A model generated the notes under the pieces. It was not told where the DNA came from, searched no databases, and saw only the letters and a program-made list of their open reading frames with translations. Below, one piece after another: positions 8,254 through 16,833 of a stretch of DNA of 64,000 nucleotides (the first letter of the stretch is position 1; each line of letters opens with the position of its first letter). This stretch comes from Candidatus Thiosymbion ectosymbiont of Catanema sp. Cochon2018 (GTDB lineage Bacteria; Pseudomonadota; Gammaproteobacteria; Chromatiales; Chromatiaceae). Position numbers and translations under genes: made by a program. Location: positions 863,673 through 927,672 of the forward strand of contig WYCW01000004.1 in the NCBI GenBank assembly GCA_011392765.1, read 5' to 3'.

Positions 8254-9344
8254 TTAAGGTGTTTCCTTCAGGGGCGACAAAGCAGCTTGCCAGGTCTTGT
8301 TCCCTTGAAGCAGCCACTCGTGCTCCGCGGCCAAATCTCGCACCTCCTTCAGCTTTTCCTGTGCTGTGTCCAGATCGCGGTTGGCGTTACTGAGCTTCGC
8401 CATCAGTAGGAAACGTAGCGCGTTGGAATCGATTGTATTCAGCTCGAAGGCCGCTCTCGCAGATGCTTTACCATCCAGGCCAAGCTTCGACAAGGCCATG
8501 GCTCGAAGCAACATCGCATCGGAGCGGATTTGACTTTTCGCATCCTCGCTTTCCGCAACCCTGGAAAAATACAGTTCCGCTCTCGCGCCCAATCACCGCG
8601 GTAGATCTTCATCAGCCCGGAGGCATAATCGACCACGTCGGGATGCGCGGAGGAAACGATCTTTGGGAGGCGGACGTACCCGTGGCGATCCACGGGATAG
8701 CGGACATAAACCAGATCGTCGCCTTTCATTTCCTTGAATCTCACCCCCTCTCCAACGCGATCCGGGCAATTTTTCATCTCGGGCGTCCGGCAGATCTTCA
8801 TCTCGGCGAGGTCGGACGCATAGTACTCCATGACCTCTTTCGGCAGCGCCTGCAGACTAAAGTCTATCCGGCGCCTGGGCAGGGTCACGGACAATTCGTG
8901 CCCGTTCAGCCGCTCTGTCCAGATCTCATTGGATGTAAGGCGGAAATCCTTGTAGGGGGAAGGAACTGTAATGTAGGTCTTCATTAGCACCATCTCGCCT
9001 ACCGAGGCAATAGAGCCCCATAGGGTTATCTGCGAGCTATTGACTTTCGCACGCCTCTCGGCGGATTGGTGCCCTGCCGGTTGTATCGGCAGCCTGCTGA
9101 CTTGATAGTAGCCGTCGCCGAATGATTTGTGGTCTGCGGTGTCCTCCCCTGTATGAGCCCTCGTCTGAAGCTTTAGCTTCAGTACATTTGCCACGCCCAG
9201 CCCAATGGATTCTGGGCCATCGAACTGGGCGACGACGATGCTGATCTGATCCTCGTGGGATTGTGCGAGGCCCACAAATCCTAACCCGGCGAGTAGGATC
9301 GCAAGCAGCCTCCCAACCCCAACTCTGTGGCTTTTACTTGGCAT
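8254..9344 (-). pseudogene. secreted protein of unknown function, frameshifted
   Basis: Two minus-strand ORFs (8439-9344 and 8254-8592) form one gene. The first starts MPSKSHRVGVGRLLAILLAG, a signal peptide, and runs through ISIVVAQFDGPESIGLGVAN to ASGLMKIYRGDW. The second continues GARAELYFSRVAESEDAKSQ and ends in a TPR-like helical tail (AMLLRAMALSKLGLDGKASA). One base missing from a G run near 8588 explains the switch. The repaired protein would be about 363 aa, periplasmic. I do not recognise a family. It follows the next gene closely, as in an operon. Confidence 0.7.
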
Positions 9345-9366
9345 CAGCTTTTAACTTCTCAATGAG

Positions 9367-10080
9367 TTATTTTAAGATCCGCGAATGCTTCTCCCTTATG
9401 TTCTCGTCGAGATTTCTCACCGCGCTGTTCGCCTCTTTAAGGATCTCGCGCTTTATCCAAATCGGTAATGGGTCGCAGTCGTCGCGCAAGGCATCCTTCG
9501 CTAACGCGTAGAGGAAATAGAACTCATGGGCCTCTTCGAACCTGTCGATGTCATTCGGATCTCCGCTGAACTCAACATTGAACCGCTCGTCCTCGAACAA
9601 ATCTCTCTTGCGTCCGACATGGATCGTGCTGTCGAACAGGATCTGCTTGTCCTTTTCCGACACCGCACCTTCCAGCACCGCGAGCTGCGCCTTGGTGTCG
9701 ACAAACTTTCGGATCTTCAAGAACGATAAGGCCCGGAGCAGCTTTTTCCACTCGCTGTCTTCTTCGTCTTCCTTCCAGTCGGCCCTTCGTATATCGATCA
9801 GGTACTCGATCAGTTGCTCGATCCGCGCCCCCTGATCGGCTTCATCCATCTCCATCAGGTGCTTGAAGATCTCGCCGCCCTTGTGGCTCAGGGAGCGTAT
9901 CATGAGGTCTTGGAAATCCTTGAGCACCTTCTGCTCGGCCTCCGTAGTGGCGGCCTTGTAGGGGACGATGGTGATTTCCCTCCGTCTGCAATCTTCCTTA
10001 TCCTCCTGTGCCACACTTGGCGCTGCTACTAAAACGAAAATGAAGGTGGAAAGGATTACGCTCCGAATTAACAGGGACAT
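9367..10080 (-). CDS. secreted helical protein of unknown function
   Basis: 237 aa from the ATG at 10080. The ORF extends 28 codons further up, but MSLLIRSVILSTFIFVLVAA followed by PSVAQ is a clear signal peptide with an AQ cleavage site, and GAGGATAG lies upstream. The mature part is charged and helical (EAEQKVLKDFQDLMIRSLSH, RIEQLIEYLIDIRRADWKED) with two cysteines at its start and one near the end. No family recognised. It overlaps the 3' end of the upstream broken zinc-ribbon gene by 13 bases and precedes 8254-9344 by 22 bases, so the three were one operon. Confidence 0.7.
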   Translation of the reverse strand: MSLLIRSVILSTFIFVLVAAPSVAQEDKEDCRRREITIVPYKAATTEAEQKVLKDFQDLMIRSLSHKGGEIFKHLMEMDEADQGARIEQLIEYLIDIRRADWKEDEEDSEWKKLLRALSFLKIRKFVDTKAQLAVLEGAVSEKDKQILFDSTIHVGRKRDLFEDERFNVEFSGDPNDIDRFEEAHEFYFLYALAKDALRDDCDPLPIWIKREILKEANSAVRNLDENIREKHSRILK

Positions 10081-10762
10081 GTGCCTATCCTCACCCGATC
10101 GGGCGTGCCCGAACCTGACATTATCTCCGCCCAAACTGCGAATTCCTTGGTGTCGTCTTCGCATGCTTTTTGCTTGAGCCCCTTTTTGAAGATGAGCCTG
10201 AACTCCACCGGATCCGCGGTTATCCGCACCGACGCTGACTTGGCTTCACCGTACTGCGTGACATCGAATTTCTGTTTCCCGCCATTGACGAGAAAAAATG
10301 CCTTACTACAGACAGGGACTCTTTGCGCTCTGTCATTATAAGAGCTTCGCCCTTGTACTCTTGATCTTTAGCCTGTGGCGGTTTAGTCACGTTGGCGCAC
10401 GTCAATGGGTACCCCACCGCCACAGGACTCCATAAGGGGTCGATTTGGTCGAGATAGGCGATGCACAGGGTCACCACGGGAAGCAGGGTAACAAGATCGC
10501 GTAGATGCAGGGTAAATACCCGCCTCAAGGGGCTCTACCAATGTCCGCAATCCGTACACTTTTTCGCTCTAACAGGGATCTCGCTGGCACAAACGGCACA
10601 GAATTTGGCCGCAACCAGTGGCTCTCAACCGGGTTGCCAGCTGCCGCATTTGGTGCACTTCTTTGCCTCGACAGGAATCGGGTTGGCGCAGATAAAGCAT
10701 TCCTTGGTTTCACGCTCCGTATGAGTTTTGGCCGCCGGGCCACCGCCGCGTGTGTCGCTCAT
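10068..10762 (-). pseudogene. double zinc-ribbon membrane protein, broken by two stops and a frameshift
   Basis: One frame starting at the ATG at 10762 reads MSDTRGGGPAAKTHTERETK, a first ribbon CFICANPIPVEAKKCTKCG, an in-frame TGA, a second ribbon CAVCASEIPVRAKKCTDCGHW, an in-frame TAG, then SPLRRVFTLHLRDLVTLLPV with a hydrophobic segment and an extracytoplasmic domain. Near 10295 a T6 run shifts the frame; the other frame continues LVNGGKQKFDVTQYGEAKSA to a TAA at 10068. CAG-to-TAG and CGA-to-TGA changes would explain both stops. The original, about 230 aa, was probably a zinc-ribbon-headed membrane protein. The tail overlaps the next gene's start. Confidence 0.7.
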
Positions 10763-10834
10763 GTCATCGCCTTAATTCACCCAAGTCACCGGTTAGAAAT
10801 GCGCAATTCTCCAACGCGGACCCAAAGCCTCTGA

Positions 10835-11269
10835 TTAATCCCTTAGAGATGCCTCGATATCGACGCAGAGTAAGGCTTTGACTTCCGCTGGCGTAATCTC
10901 ACCCGTAGGTTCCATACCTTGTATCTTGCTGGAATTTCTTTAAGGCTTTTCTGAAAGGATCACCATACTTGTTTCCCCAGATATTCCATCGCTCTCCGGC
11001 GCCTAGTCGCAGCTCGTTCAAGCGGTCTTGCAGGCGGTACATAAGGTTCGTTGGCGGCGGTATGGACGAACGATATCCTCCGGACGTTTCTCAAGTGTGA
11101 CATAGTCCTCGCGTAGGAACTCCCGCTCGTCAATGGTTCCGGATTCTGTCGATGCATTACACGCCTGAGTAAAGCATAGCGGCGAAAAAAGAACCGAGAT
11201 CATCAGTACAAACAGTGCAGCTTTCCGGGGTGGCACAAAGATCAAACTGTGTTGAGAAGAACTGAGCAT
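10835..11269 (-). pseudogene. small secreted protein remnant with two frameshifts
   Basis: The ATG at 11269 opens MLSSSQHSLIFVPPRKAALF, then a hydrophobic VLMISVLFSPLCF signal, then TIDEREFLREDYVTLEKRPE. The coding pattern then moves frame near 11045 (MYRLQDRLNELRLGAGERWN, then KYGDPFRKALKKFQQDTRYG) and again near 10905 (EITPAEVKALLCVDIEASLR) before a TAA at 10835. The three pieces join into a plausible protein of about 145 residues. No family recognised. It belongs to the same decaying minus-strand cluster as the three genes that follow. Confidence 0.5.
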
Positions 11270-11546
11270 GCCAGAGGCCTCTTAAGATCCAATGAGATGG
11301 CGGCGGCCGTTCCGAAGGATAGGAAATCCAACCGCCCCACGGTTGGAATGAGGGAAACGCTACCATCGAAGGAGCGCTCAAGCAACAGCGTTTTCGGGGG
11401 CGCAAGGCGGAGCGACGGGAAAAATCCGCCGTCCCGGTGGGTCAAACAAAGTGGGTGTCCTTTTTTCCCGAACTGACTCCACCAGCGTTAACATTAACCT
11501 ACCTTTTGGCTATTTTGTAATCTTTCATTTGTTGTGTTAGGTTTTT
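11270..11546. other. non-coding stretch, possible cassette boundary
   Basis: GC-rich sequence to about 11480 with no supported gene, then AT-rich sequence. GTTAGGT at about 11537-11543 fits the attC core consensus GTTRRRY, and AACATTAACCTACC lies at about 11489, but no convincing paired stem was found. It may hold a degenerate attC for the PIN cassette. Confidence 0.3.
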
Positions 11547-11753
11547 TCACTTATTCTCGAATTTCTTTTGAAATTCCATTGCTCTTTTACTTATTTCTTG
11601 ACCACTTAACTCATTGAAAAGATCTTGTCTCCATTCCGTATAGTCGAATCTTTCCCTTTGAATAAGGGCAACAAACCTCTCGGCTTCAACAATGCCAAGA
11701 TTCTTGTTTAATACTTCAAGACCTAACATCTTAATTTCGGAATCCGCTCTCAT
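11547..11753 (-). CDS. small partner of PIN protein (putative antitoxin)
   Basis: 68 aa from the ATG at 11753 (MRADSEIKMLGLEVLNKNLG). The ATG overlaps the PIN gene stop as ATGA, indicating coupled translation and favouring this start over a longer one. The sequence is helical and charged: IVEAERFVALIQRERFDYTE, WRQDLFNELSGQEISKRAME, FQKKFENK. Proteins of this length regularly follow PIN-domain genes of this type and are assumed to be their antitoxin. There is no DNA-binding motif I can name. Confidence 0.6.
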   Translation of the reverse strand: MRADSEIKMLGLEVLNKNLGIVEAERFVALIQRERFDYTEWRQDLFNELSGQEISKRAMEFQKKFENK

Positions 11754-12199
11754 TGTTGAGACTCCCACTGAATTACTAAGTTTACAGGATTAATAATTTC
11801 TATTTTTGAAATCTCGGCTGCTTTCTTCAGAATACCTTTGTCAACCGTCAAAAAATAGTCACATTTTAATTCAATAGCGCACGCAATATGTAAGGCATCG
11901 AGAGGTTTCAATCCAATAGATACCAACTCATCCATCTTCGAAAGTATTACTGATCTCTCACTGACAAACGAATCAGCCAACGTCTTCCATTTTAGAATCT
12001 CAACTCGTCTTTCAGAAAAAGGGTTGGCATTGTTTTCGAAATCCAGTATGTAGGACCACCCCAAAGAAAGGTAGTCTGATTCGATTTTCTCTTGAATATC
12101 CAGTATTGCTTCCGTTTCAAGTCGTATGGTTAGCGATGATTGATCGTCAAAGGGTCTGTTGAAACAGCAATTATCAAGATATACTCTCATAGTTGTCAT
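11750..12199 (-). CDS. PIN-domain ribonuclease-type toxin
   Basis: 149 aa, VapC-like size. The N-terminal MRVYLDNCCFNRPFDDQ carries the first PIN acidic residue (YLDN). Further acidic positions fall in LRLETEAIL, KPLDALHIACAIE and DYFLTVDKGILKKA, the usual D/E-D-D layout. PIN toxins cleave tRNA or rRNA and are held by an antitoxin, here the overlapping downstream gene. AT-rich composition and position next to the cassette array suggest it too arrived as an integron cassette. Start taken at MTTMRVYL; the ATG at 12190 is equally possible. Confidence 0.8.
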   Translation of the reverse strand: MTTMRVYLDNCCFNRPFDDQSSLTIRLETEAILDIQEKIESDYLSLGWSYILDFENNANPFSERRVEILKWKTLADSFVSERSVILSKMDELVSIGLKPLDALHIACAIELKCDYFLTVDKGILKKAAEISKIEIINPVNLVIQWESQQ

Positions 12200-12532
12200 T
12201 TACAGAAAATGGACAATTGTATTTCGGTAAGTGTCAGGCCCGTGAGTTTGCTCGCCACCCCGATTGCTCCTACCGCCGTGCGCCCTTGTTCCGCTCGCTT
12301 TCCAGCATCCGTAGGGTTCGGTGGTTATTCCGTCGCTTTCGCTCCGGCCCTCCCGACTCCCATCGATCCTCTCAACTCCCGGCAGCACACACGGCAGCCG
12401 TGGCTTCTACGTCCCCGCCTCTCTCGGTTTGTTGCCTCCCCGAGCAGGGGATATGCTAACCGTCCGTTTCGGGCAACTGACGTTAGAGGGACTTCCACCC
12501 TCTTCGATTCGCAGCCTTGTCGGCTGCTCCCC
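12200..12532 (-). other. structured GC-rich sequence, no gene
   Basis: 333 bases between the PIN gene and the intron-like RNA. On the minus strand it contains GAGGGTGGAAGTCCCTC (about 12482-12500), a hairpin of the type found near the 5' end of group II introns, and several further stems. It could be part of the same or a second, partial intron. Overlapping ORFs lack protein-like character. Confidence 0.35.
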
Positions 12533-13312
12533 GTCGCAGTAGGGACACCGGTTACCCGGCGCCCCCGCACAGATCCCGGCGTGCGGTTTTCCCGCACCGG
12601 GCTCCTCAGCCATGCTCACGCGCAGAGGACACCTTGTGCCCCATGGATATTTCCGCCAAGAAGGTTGGCCTCTCTTATCGAGCCCGACTTTGTCCCGAAG
12701 AGGTTGCCTTTGACGAATGCGCATGACTGTCACCCCCTTCCCCTTGTGATCGGCGCTACCGTCTCGGAGCACTCTGAGGTGATCCGACTCCCCAGGGGCC
12801 TTCGGCTGCTTCCTCCTTGGTTGGGATTCGGCTCGCCTACCTGGCTCGGTCGTTTCGATGGTCTTTAGGCTCCAGCTCGGTTCTGTCTCCTGGTTTCCCC
12901 TTCGTGCCAAATCTACGGTTTGCCTTGGATCATCGCCGGTTCCGACCAAGAGCCCAAGGGACCTCCCGCGTTCAGAACGCATCTCTTGTCACAGGCCGTC
13001 GCTTGAGAACTCCACCGGCTCTCACAGGACTCACCATCATGCCCTACTAGTTTCGGTTTCACGCACGTGACAACGCGGACCAATCCGGAACGGCTTTTCG
13101 AAGCGATACCAGCTCTCAGGGGCTGCGTCTCCATCCGGCCTCTGACATACCCGGTGTACGCTTCGCCTCTCTTGTTCGCATGCCACCGCAGTTCCCTACC
13201 GCAGTTACCGCTCCGCCAGCGGCGCAACACGCGGTAATGGTGGGTGGTTAGCCCTTACCATGTCGGGACTTTCACCCACCCGACCAGATGCGCCGCGCTT
13301 TGCGCGGCGCAC
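12533..13312 (-). ncRNA. ORF-less group II intron-like RNA in an attC core
   Basis: On the minus strand the segment begins GTGCGCC at 13312, matching the group II 5' consensus GTGYG, and contains GGGTGGGTGAAAGTCCCGAC early on. Near the end, 12572-12604 folds as a domain V-like hairpin: GAGCCCGG/CCGGGATC lower stem with one G-A mismatch, a CG bulge, TGCGG/CCGCA upper stem and a GAAAA loop. A domain VI-like stem (GGGGGCGCCGG / CCGGTGTCCC, then CTAC) follows to about 12533. No reverse transcriptase is present. The 5' exon ends GACGTTA, an attC core, as for the integron-associated class C introns. The 3' border is approximate. Confidence 0.55.
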
Positions 13313-13368
13313 TAACGTCACGCGTCGGCCGCCGCATCCTCGCCGTCGGCTGCACGCGATGGTTAGCA
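13313..13368 (-). other. attC site (GNAT cassette), split by the intron
   Basis: 56-bp imperfect palindrome: TAAC at 13313-13316, stem arms ACGCGTCGGCCGCCG and CGTCGGCTGCACGCG, and GTTAGCA at 13362-13368. The outer core is interrupted by the intron-like RNA, which begins at 13312. Confidence 0.65.
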
Positions 13369-13374
13369 GTGCTA

Positions 13375-13906
13375 TTACCATAGTTCTGGGTCACATAACG
13401 AAGTGACACAAGCTGTTTTTCTGGACGATTGATCATGATCCCATTCATTGAGGGTGATGGCCTGCCACGCAAAAGGATATCTGAGCCTGTAAGGTGGGGT
13501 GTATCGTTCGGCAGCATCCGCACTGAACGCAAACCGGCTGTAATATTTCGGATCGCCATAAACAAAGAGGATGTTCACACCCGTCTCTTTCAACTGTTGC
13601 ATGCCGCTTTTGACCAATCCTGACCCAATGCGACGCTTCTGATGATCCGGCTTTACGCCAAGCGGCGCCAGAATGTATCCCTGATGTTTCCCAGTGTCAT
13701 CGATTGTCACAGGACTGAAGGCTATGTGGCCAACTAACCGCGCCTTCGGCTTCAGCAACCAGGGATATCGTCTCAGGAGTTGTTTCTTCGGAAAGCAGGT
13801 TGATGGCGAGTTGAGAGACAATCTCCCTCTCACCATCAGAGAAGGCGCTGAAATAAACCCCGCTGACACCGTCACGATCCAGTTTTGTCGCTCTTCGGAT
13901 ACGCAT
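13375..13906 (-). pseudogene. GNAT-family N-acetyltransferase cassette gene, frameshifted
   Basis: From the ATG at 13906 the protein reads MRIRRATKLDRDGVSGVYFS, then SQLAINLLSEETTPETISLV. After AEAEGA the coding pattern moves one frame near 13735 to LVGHIAFSPVTIDD, YILAPLGVKPDHQKRRIGSG (acetyl-CoA binding motif, Q/RxxGxG/A type) and LFVYGDPKYYSRFAFSA. These are the blocks of predicted N-acetyltransferases of the YhbS type. One base must be added or removed for a full protein of about 177 aa. The start abuts the attC core GTTAGCA, as expected for a cassette gene. Substrate unknown. Confidence 0.8.
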
Positions 13907-13913
13907 GATTTGC

Positions 13914-14017
13914 TGCTAACGGGTTGACTCAGGCGCCCAATGCCGTGTGGCACCGAGCTTGAGAGTTGCTGAGGAGCCGGACCGCGGCATTGGGTCGCCT
14001 GCAGCCGAATGTTAGAC
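13914..14017 (-). other. attC site, about 104 bp
   Basis: Cores TGCTAAC (13914) and GTTAGAC (14011) bracket an imperfect palindrome with arms CAGGCGCCCAATGCCG and CGGCATTGGGTCGCCTG. This attC type recurs at 15603, 18177 and 20671, each followed by the shared GTGAAAAACGACCCATCAATT motif or a close variant. Confidence 0.85.
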
Positions 14018-14150
14018 GAATGGGCTGTGAAAAACGACCCATCAATTGAGCCTAGCCCCTTTCCTATGGACGGCGTGGGTTGACGACCTAAGCCGGTCTA
14101 TACCGGCTTGGCCGGCGAGTTTGCGCGATTCGAACGAGACGGCCGAACGG

Positions 14151-14396
14151 CTAGGTCCTGCTGTCCAAAATGTTTTGCAGGATGTTTCCTATTCTTTCTT
14201 CCGTCTTCGAATCGATATTCTTCCCGCAATTCATGAAGTACAACGCCGCCATCTGAACCGATGTTATACAGTTCTGCTTGATAATTTCCCGTGTTTCTTC
14301 CTCCAATTGCGCTATTTCCGGGATATTCTCGTACTTCTCCTTTAATACTTGTATCTTCTTAATCAAGATAAACTCTGGATTCTCTACCGCTTTCAT
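14151..14396 (-). CDS. 81-aa cassette protein, copy A
   Basis: MKAVENPEFILIKKIQVLKE, then KYENIPEIAQLEEETREIIK, QNCITSVQMAALYFMNCGKN, IDSKTEERIGNILQNILDSR. The protein is helical and charged with two cysteines and no recognised domain. A near-identical copy is at 20884-21129, differing at a few residues. The ATG at 14396 is preferred over an upstream extension because the coding similarity of the copies starts there and the extension is cassette-junction sequence. The lengthy 3' part of the cassette before attC (14018-14150) is conserved in both copies. Function unknown. Confidence 0.75.
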   Translation of the reverse strand: MKAVENPEFILIKKIQVLKEKYENIPEIAQLEEETREIIKQNCITSVQMAALYFMNCGKNIDSKTEERIGNILQNILDSRT

Positions 14397-14456
14397 CGTT
14401 TTTTCTCCAACGCCCTGTTGAAGAAAGTTGCCAGACGCCGGGCGTTGAACGCCTAA

Positions 14457-14715
14457 TGGGGAGCTAACCAGCAACCTCCCTTGCCCCCATGGACGGGGGC
14501 AAGGGAGGTTTGTCTGCGTTCAGCGTCTTGATAGGCGGCGCGTCTTATGTTGCACTGACGTTGTTGTTAGGCGATTGCCTGTTTGGGTGTCTGAAACGGT
14601 TGGGGTATCAAAACGCCGCCGGACAGGTTTCTGTGTGCTTTCCGTTTGGTAATACGTTTTATATGGCACTTGCTGGTTAGCTCCCCAATAAGCGGCGCAG
14701 GGACGCGCCGCTTAT
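14457..14715 (-). mobile_element. 259-bp non-coding cassette, copy 1
   Basis: Inserted exactly inside an attC core: GCCTAA at 14451-14456 and the remaining C at 14716. Ends: TGGGGAGCTAACCAGCA and its complement, then a 28-bp hairpin (ATAAGCGGCGC / GCGCCGCTTAT). An internal stem CCTCCCTTGCCCCC / GGGGGCAAGGGAGG lies near the left end. Copies of the same length lie at 16834 and 20412. A 63-codon plus-strand ORF is not kept in copy 3. Confidence 0.8.
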
Positions 14716-14772
14716 CGCCGCAAATCAGCCGCGCGCGCCTTTGGCGCGTCGGCTGGATTTTCCTTGTTATGC
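14716..14772 (-). other. short attC site (57 bp)
   Basis: CGCCGCAAATCAGCC opens and GTTATGC (14766-14772) closes a classical short attC with arms CAGCCGCGCGCGCC and GGCGCGTCGGCTG. Its outer core (GCCTAA) was separated by the 259-bp cassette, copy 1. Confidence 0.8.
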
Positions 14773-14780
14773 GCCACTAA

Positions 14781-15527
14781 TTAGCGATACCTAGGATCGT
14801 TTCCCGATCCTATTGCAAGAATAATCACCATGATAATTAGGAAAACAATAAGAAGACCAACACCTATTCGCATCCCATCGCTCACAGTGGTTCTAGTGTT
14901 AATATATGTAGGAACAGGGTTTGGAGTGGGATGTGGATGGTTCGTTGGCCTAGGTTTGTTGGGAGAAACTTTAGCTTTTTCTTGCTCAACTCGCAACTGA
15001 ATGTATTTGTATTTAGCCTTTGTTTCATCGCCTTCTGCTAAGGCAATAGCTTTAAGCCACATATTCCCTTGGCGCTCATCAGATTCAAATTCTTTAGTTA
15101 TATTCGCATATAAGTCTTCATCGCTGTCAGGCGAACCTATTTCCAGTGTTGTATTTTGGCTTTCTTGGTTATAGCTTGCTGGACTTTGATTCTCTTGCTC
15201 ACCATCATGAACCCTACTGCGGTGTTCAGATCTTCTATCCTTGATGCTTGGGGAGTCTGATTTTAAGTTGCTTGTACTTTCATATTGATTAAGGATGATG
15301 CTTTCTTCGTTTACTCAGGCGACTTCATTTTCGGCCTTATTTACAAATACAAAGATTTCATCAGAGAGCAGCAGCGCATTTTTTTTGATGAATAAATAGC
15401 CAATAAATTCATCGGAGCATTTTTCAATTGATTTTGCTATAGCCTCACTCTCGTTGTCGGCAGTGATAAAAGCATCCCATTTACCTTGCTTTGATCCTTT
15501 TATAACGCGCATATAATATTCTGCCAT
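14781..15527 (-). pseudogene. cassette membrane protein with in-frame TGA
   Basis: From the ATG at 15527: MAEYYMRVIKGSKQGKWDAF, then LFIKKNALLLSDEIFVFVNK, AENEVA and a TGA at 15315. The same frame then stays open to 14781: NEESIILNQYESTSNLKSDS, QGNMWLKAIALAEGDETKAK, a proline-rich linker, and a C-terminal membrane helix IGVGLLIVFLIIMVIILAIG. The uninterrupted shared frame suggests one 248-codon gene in which a CGA codon became TGA. The first 70 residues and the tail could be made separately only if an internal start exists (ATG at 15062). Family not recognised. Confidence 0.6.
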
Positions 15528-15602
15528 ACTATTCTCCGCTCATTACTAACGTGAATACCAAGATACAATCTACATTAGGTGCGATGAGTGCGTCTTTGTA
15601 GC

Positions 15603-15706
15603 GCATAACGGCTTGGCTCAGGCGCCCAATGCCGCGTGGCACTGAGCTTGAAAGTTGCTGAGGAGCCGAACCGCGGCATTGGGTCGCCTGCAGCCGAATG
15701 TTAGGC
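15603..15706 (-). other. attC site, 104 bp
   Basis: Cores GCATAAC (15603-15609, degenerate) and GTTAGGC (15700-15706). Arms CAGGCGCCCAATGCCGCG and CGCGGCATTGGGTCGCCTG. Same attC family as at 13914, 18177 and 20671. Confidence 0.87.
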
Positions 15707-15809
15707 GAATGAGTTATGAAAAACGACCCATCAATTGAGCCTGGCCCTTTTTCCTATGTGGCATCTCTGAGCAGCTCACTGCTATCTGCTTTTGGCCGGG
15801 AGAGGATCC

Positions 15810-16508
15810 CTAGTGAGTAGGCTCGAAGGTTTTCTCTTTTTGTGGAGGGTCGTTTAGCTGACGTTTCACAGGACCGCCGCAGGTGCCCGGAACCTTGTTC
15901 AAGCTGACACTGATGGGTTTCAGCGGCGATGTGAACGCTGCTAGACCCTCGACTACAACTGATATACGGAACTCTGCGCGGCCGCCCGTACTTTCTTCTG
16001 AAGGCGCCAAAGAGATGAAAAAGCGGTCAGCCTCCTTTGGCTTTAGAGCTTGTGAGATCGAGATCTCTTGCCCCTGCGTCTTTTCCCCGAGATCAAGTCC
16101 TACGTCGTAGAAACCTGTTGGCACGAACATCACTCCCATACAGATCTTTGATGGCTCTTCCAAAAATGTTCTTATTGCGAGTATCCGAACATTATCAAGA
16201 AACAGGGTACGATCGGTATTGTTGACGACCTTTATATCGAGAATCGGTGGAACGAGATGTCGTGGAGCGAGACTAGAAGGAACACCGGTCCTAGGGGGGG
16301 CTATGTGGTCGAGTGGTACCGGCTCTTTTTGAACGGTGAGATCTAAAATGACCTCCCCTTCCGATAGTTGTAACTTCCAAAGACGGACAATAGAGTCACC
16401 AAACTGAGCAAGCGTGATGGTCGTTATTACAACCAGTCCCAGGCTTGCAATGACCCAATTGTTTTTGGCCATCCAGATCAACCGATCAAGTCGAGATTTT
16501 TCAGTCAT
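15810..16508 (-). CDS. membrane-anchored cassette protein of unknown function
   Basis: 232 aa. MTEKSRLDRLIWMAKNNWVI leads into one transmembrane helix (ASLGLVVITTITLAQFG, about residues 21-37). The rest is a soluble, probably beta-rich domain (GEVILDLTVQKEPVPLDHIA, ILDIKVVNNTDRTLFLDNVR). The C-terminus is basic with a GTCGGP motif. No family recognised. The ATG at 16508 lies two bases from the GTTAGGC of a truncated attC (16512-16518), so the upstream cassette's attC has been lost and the two cassettes are fused. The conserved pre-attC segment lies at 15707-15760. Confidence 0.6.
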   Translation of the reverse strand: MTEKSRLDRLIWMAKNNWVIASLGLVVITTITLAQFGDSIVRLWKLQLSEGEVILDLTVQKEPVPLDHIAPPRTGVPSSLAPRHLVPPILDIKVVNNTDRTLFLDNVRILAIRTFLEEPSKICMGVMFVPTGFYDVGLDLGEKTQGQEISISQALKPKEADRFFISLAPSEESTGGRAEFRISVVVEGLAAFTSPLKPISVSLNKVPGTCGGPVKRQLNDPPQKEKTFEPTH

Positions 16509-16511
16509 TAT

Positions 16512-16518
16512 GTTAGGC
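16512..16518 (-). other. attC remnant (one core only)
   Basis: GTTAGGC followed by the conserved GTGAAAAACGACCCATCAATT segment, normally found on the gene side of the 104-bp attC type. The palindrome that should lie to the left is missing, as if deleted up to the next gene. Confidence 0.6.
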
Positions 16519-16568
16519 GAGTGAGTTGTGAAAAACGACCCATCAATTCAGCCTAGCCCCTTTTCCTG

Positions 16569-16796
16569 TTATTTACCTTGGTCTTTCATTTTTTCAATAA
16601 ATTTTGCCATTTCAAGCAAGCTGCTATGTAATTCTTCGTACCCAATGATGTCACCCACAGTCATTAAATCCAGTAGGTTTTGCTTAGTGTAGACTTGCAC
16701 TGATTGCTCCAAGAACTCCAAGGCATCCTTTGTTTCCTTTGAGGGATTTTCAACCTGCTTTAGCAACCTGATTGCCTGCAACATATCTTTTAGCAT
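16569..16796 (-). CDS. 75-aa helical cassette protein
   Basis: MLKDMLQAIRLLKQVENPSK, ETKDALEFLEQSVQVYTKQN, LLDLMTVGDIIGYEELHSSL, LEMAKFIEKMKDQGK. A good ribosome site (AGGAGAG, 3 bases before ATG) supports the start. The protein is amphipathic, probably a helical bundle, with no recognised domain and no cysteine. It occupies its own cassette between the 259-bp cassette copy 2 and the truncated attC. A role as a small regulatory or immunity protein is possible but not shown. Confidence 0.6.
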   Translation of the reverse strand: MLKDMLQAIRLLKQVENPSKETKDALEFLEQSVQVYTKQNLLDLMTVGDIIGYEELHSSLLEMAKFIEKMKDQGK

Positions 16797-16833
16797 TTCT
16801 CTCTCCTGACAGGTGCGATGTTTTGCCGCCTAA

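Noticed and set aside
10625..10762. TGA in the zinc-ribbon gene as selenocysteine
   Set aside because: A second in-frame stop (TAG) and a frameshift lie in the same gene, and no SECIS-like hairpin stands out right after the TGA; decay is simpler.
12407..12982. 191-codon minus-strand ORF
   Set aside because: Arg/Pro/Gly-rich translation of structured RNA-like sequence with intron features; not protein-like.
14489..14680. 63-codon ORF on the plus strand inside the 259-bp cassette
   Set aside because: Not kept in copy 3, runs against the cassette direction, and no family resemblance.
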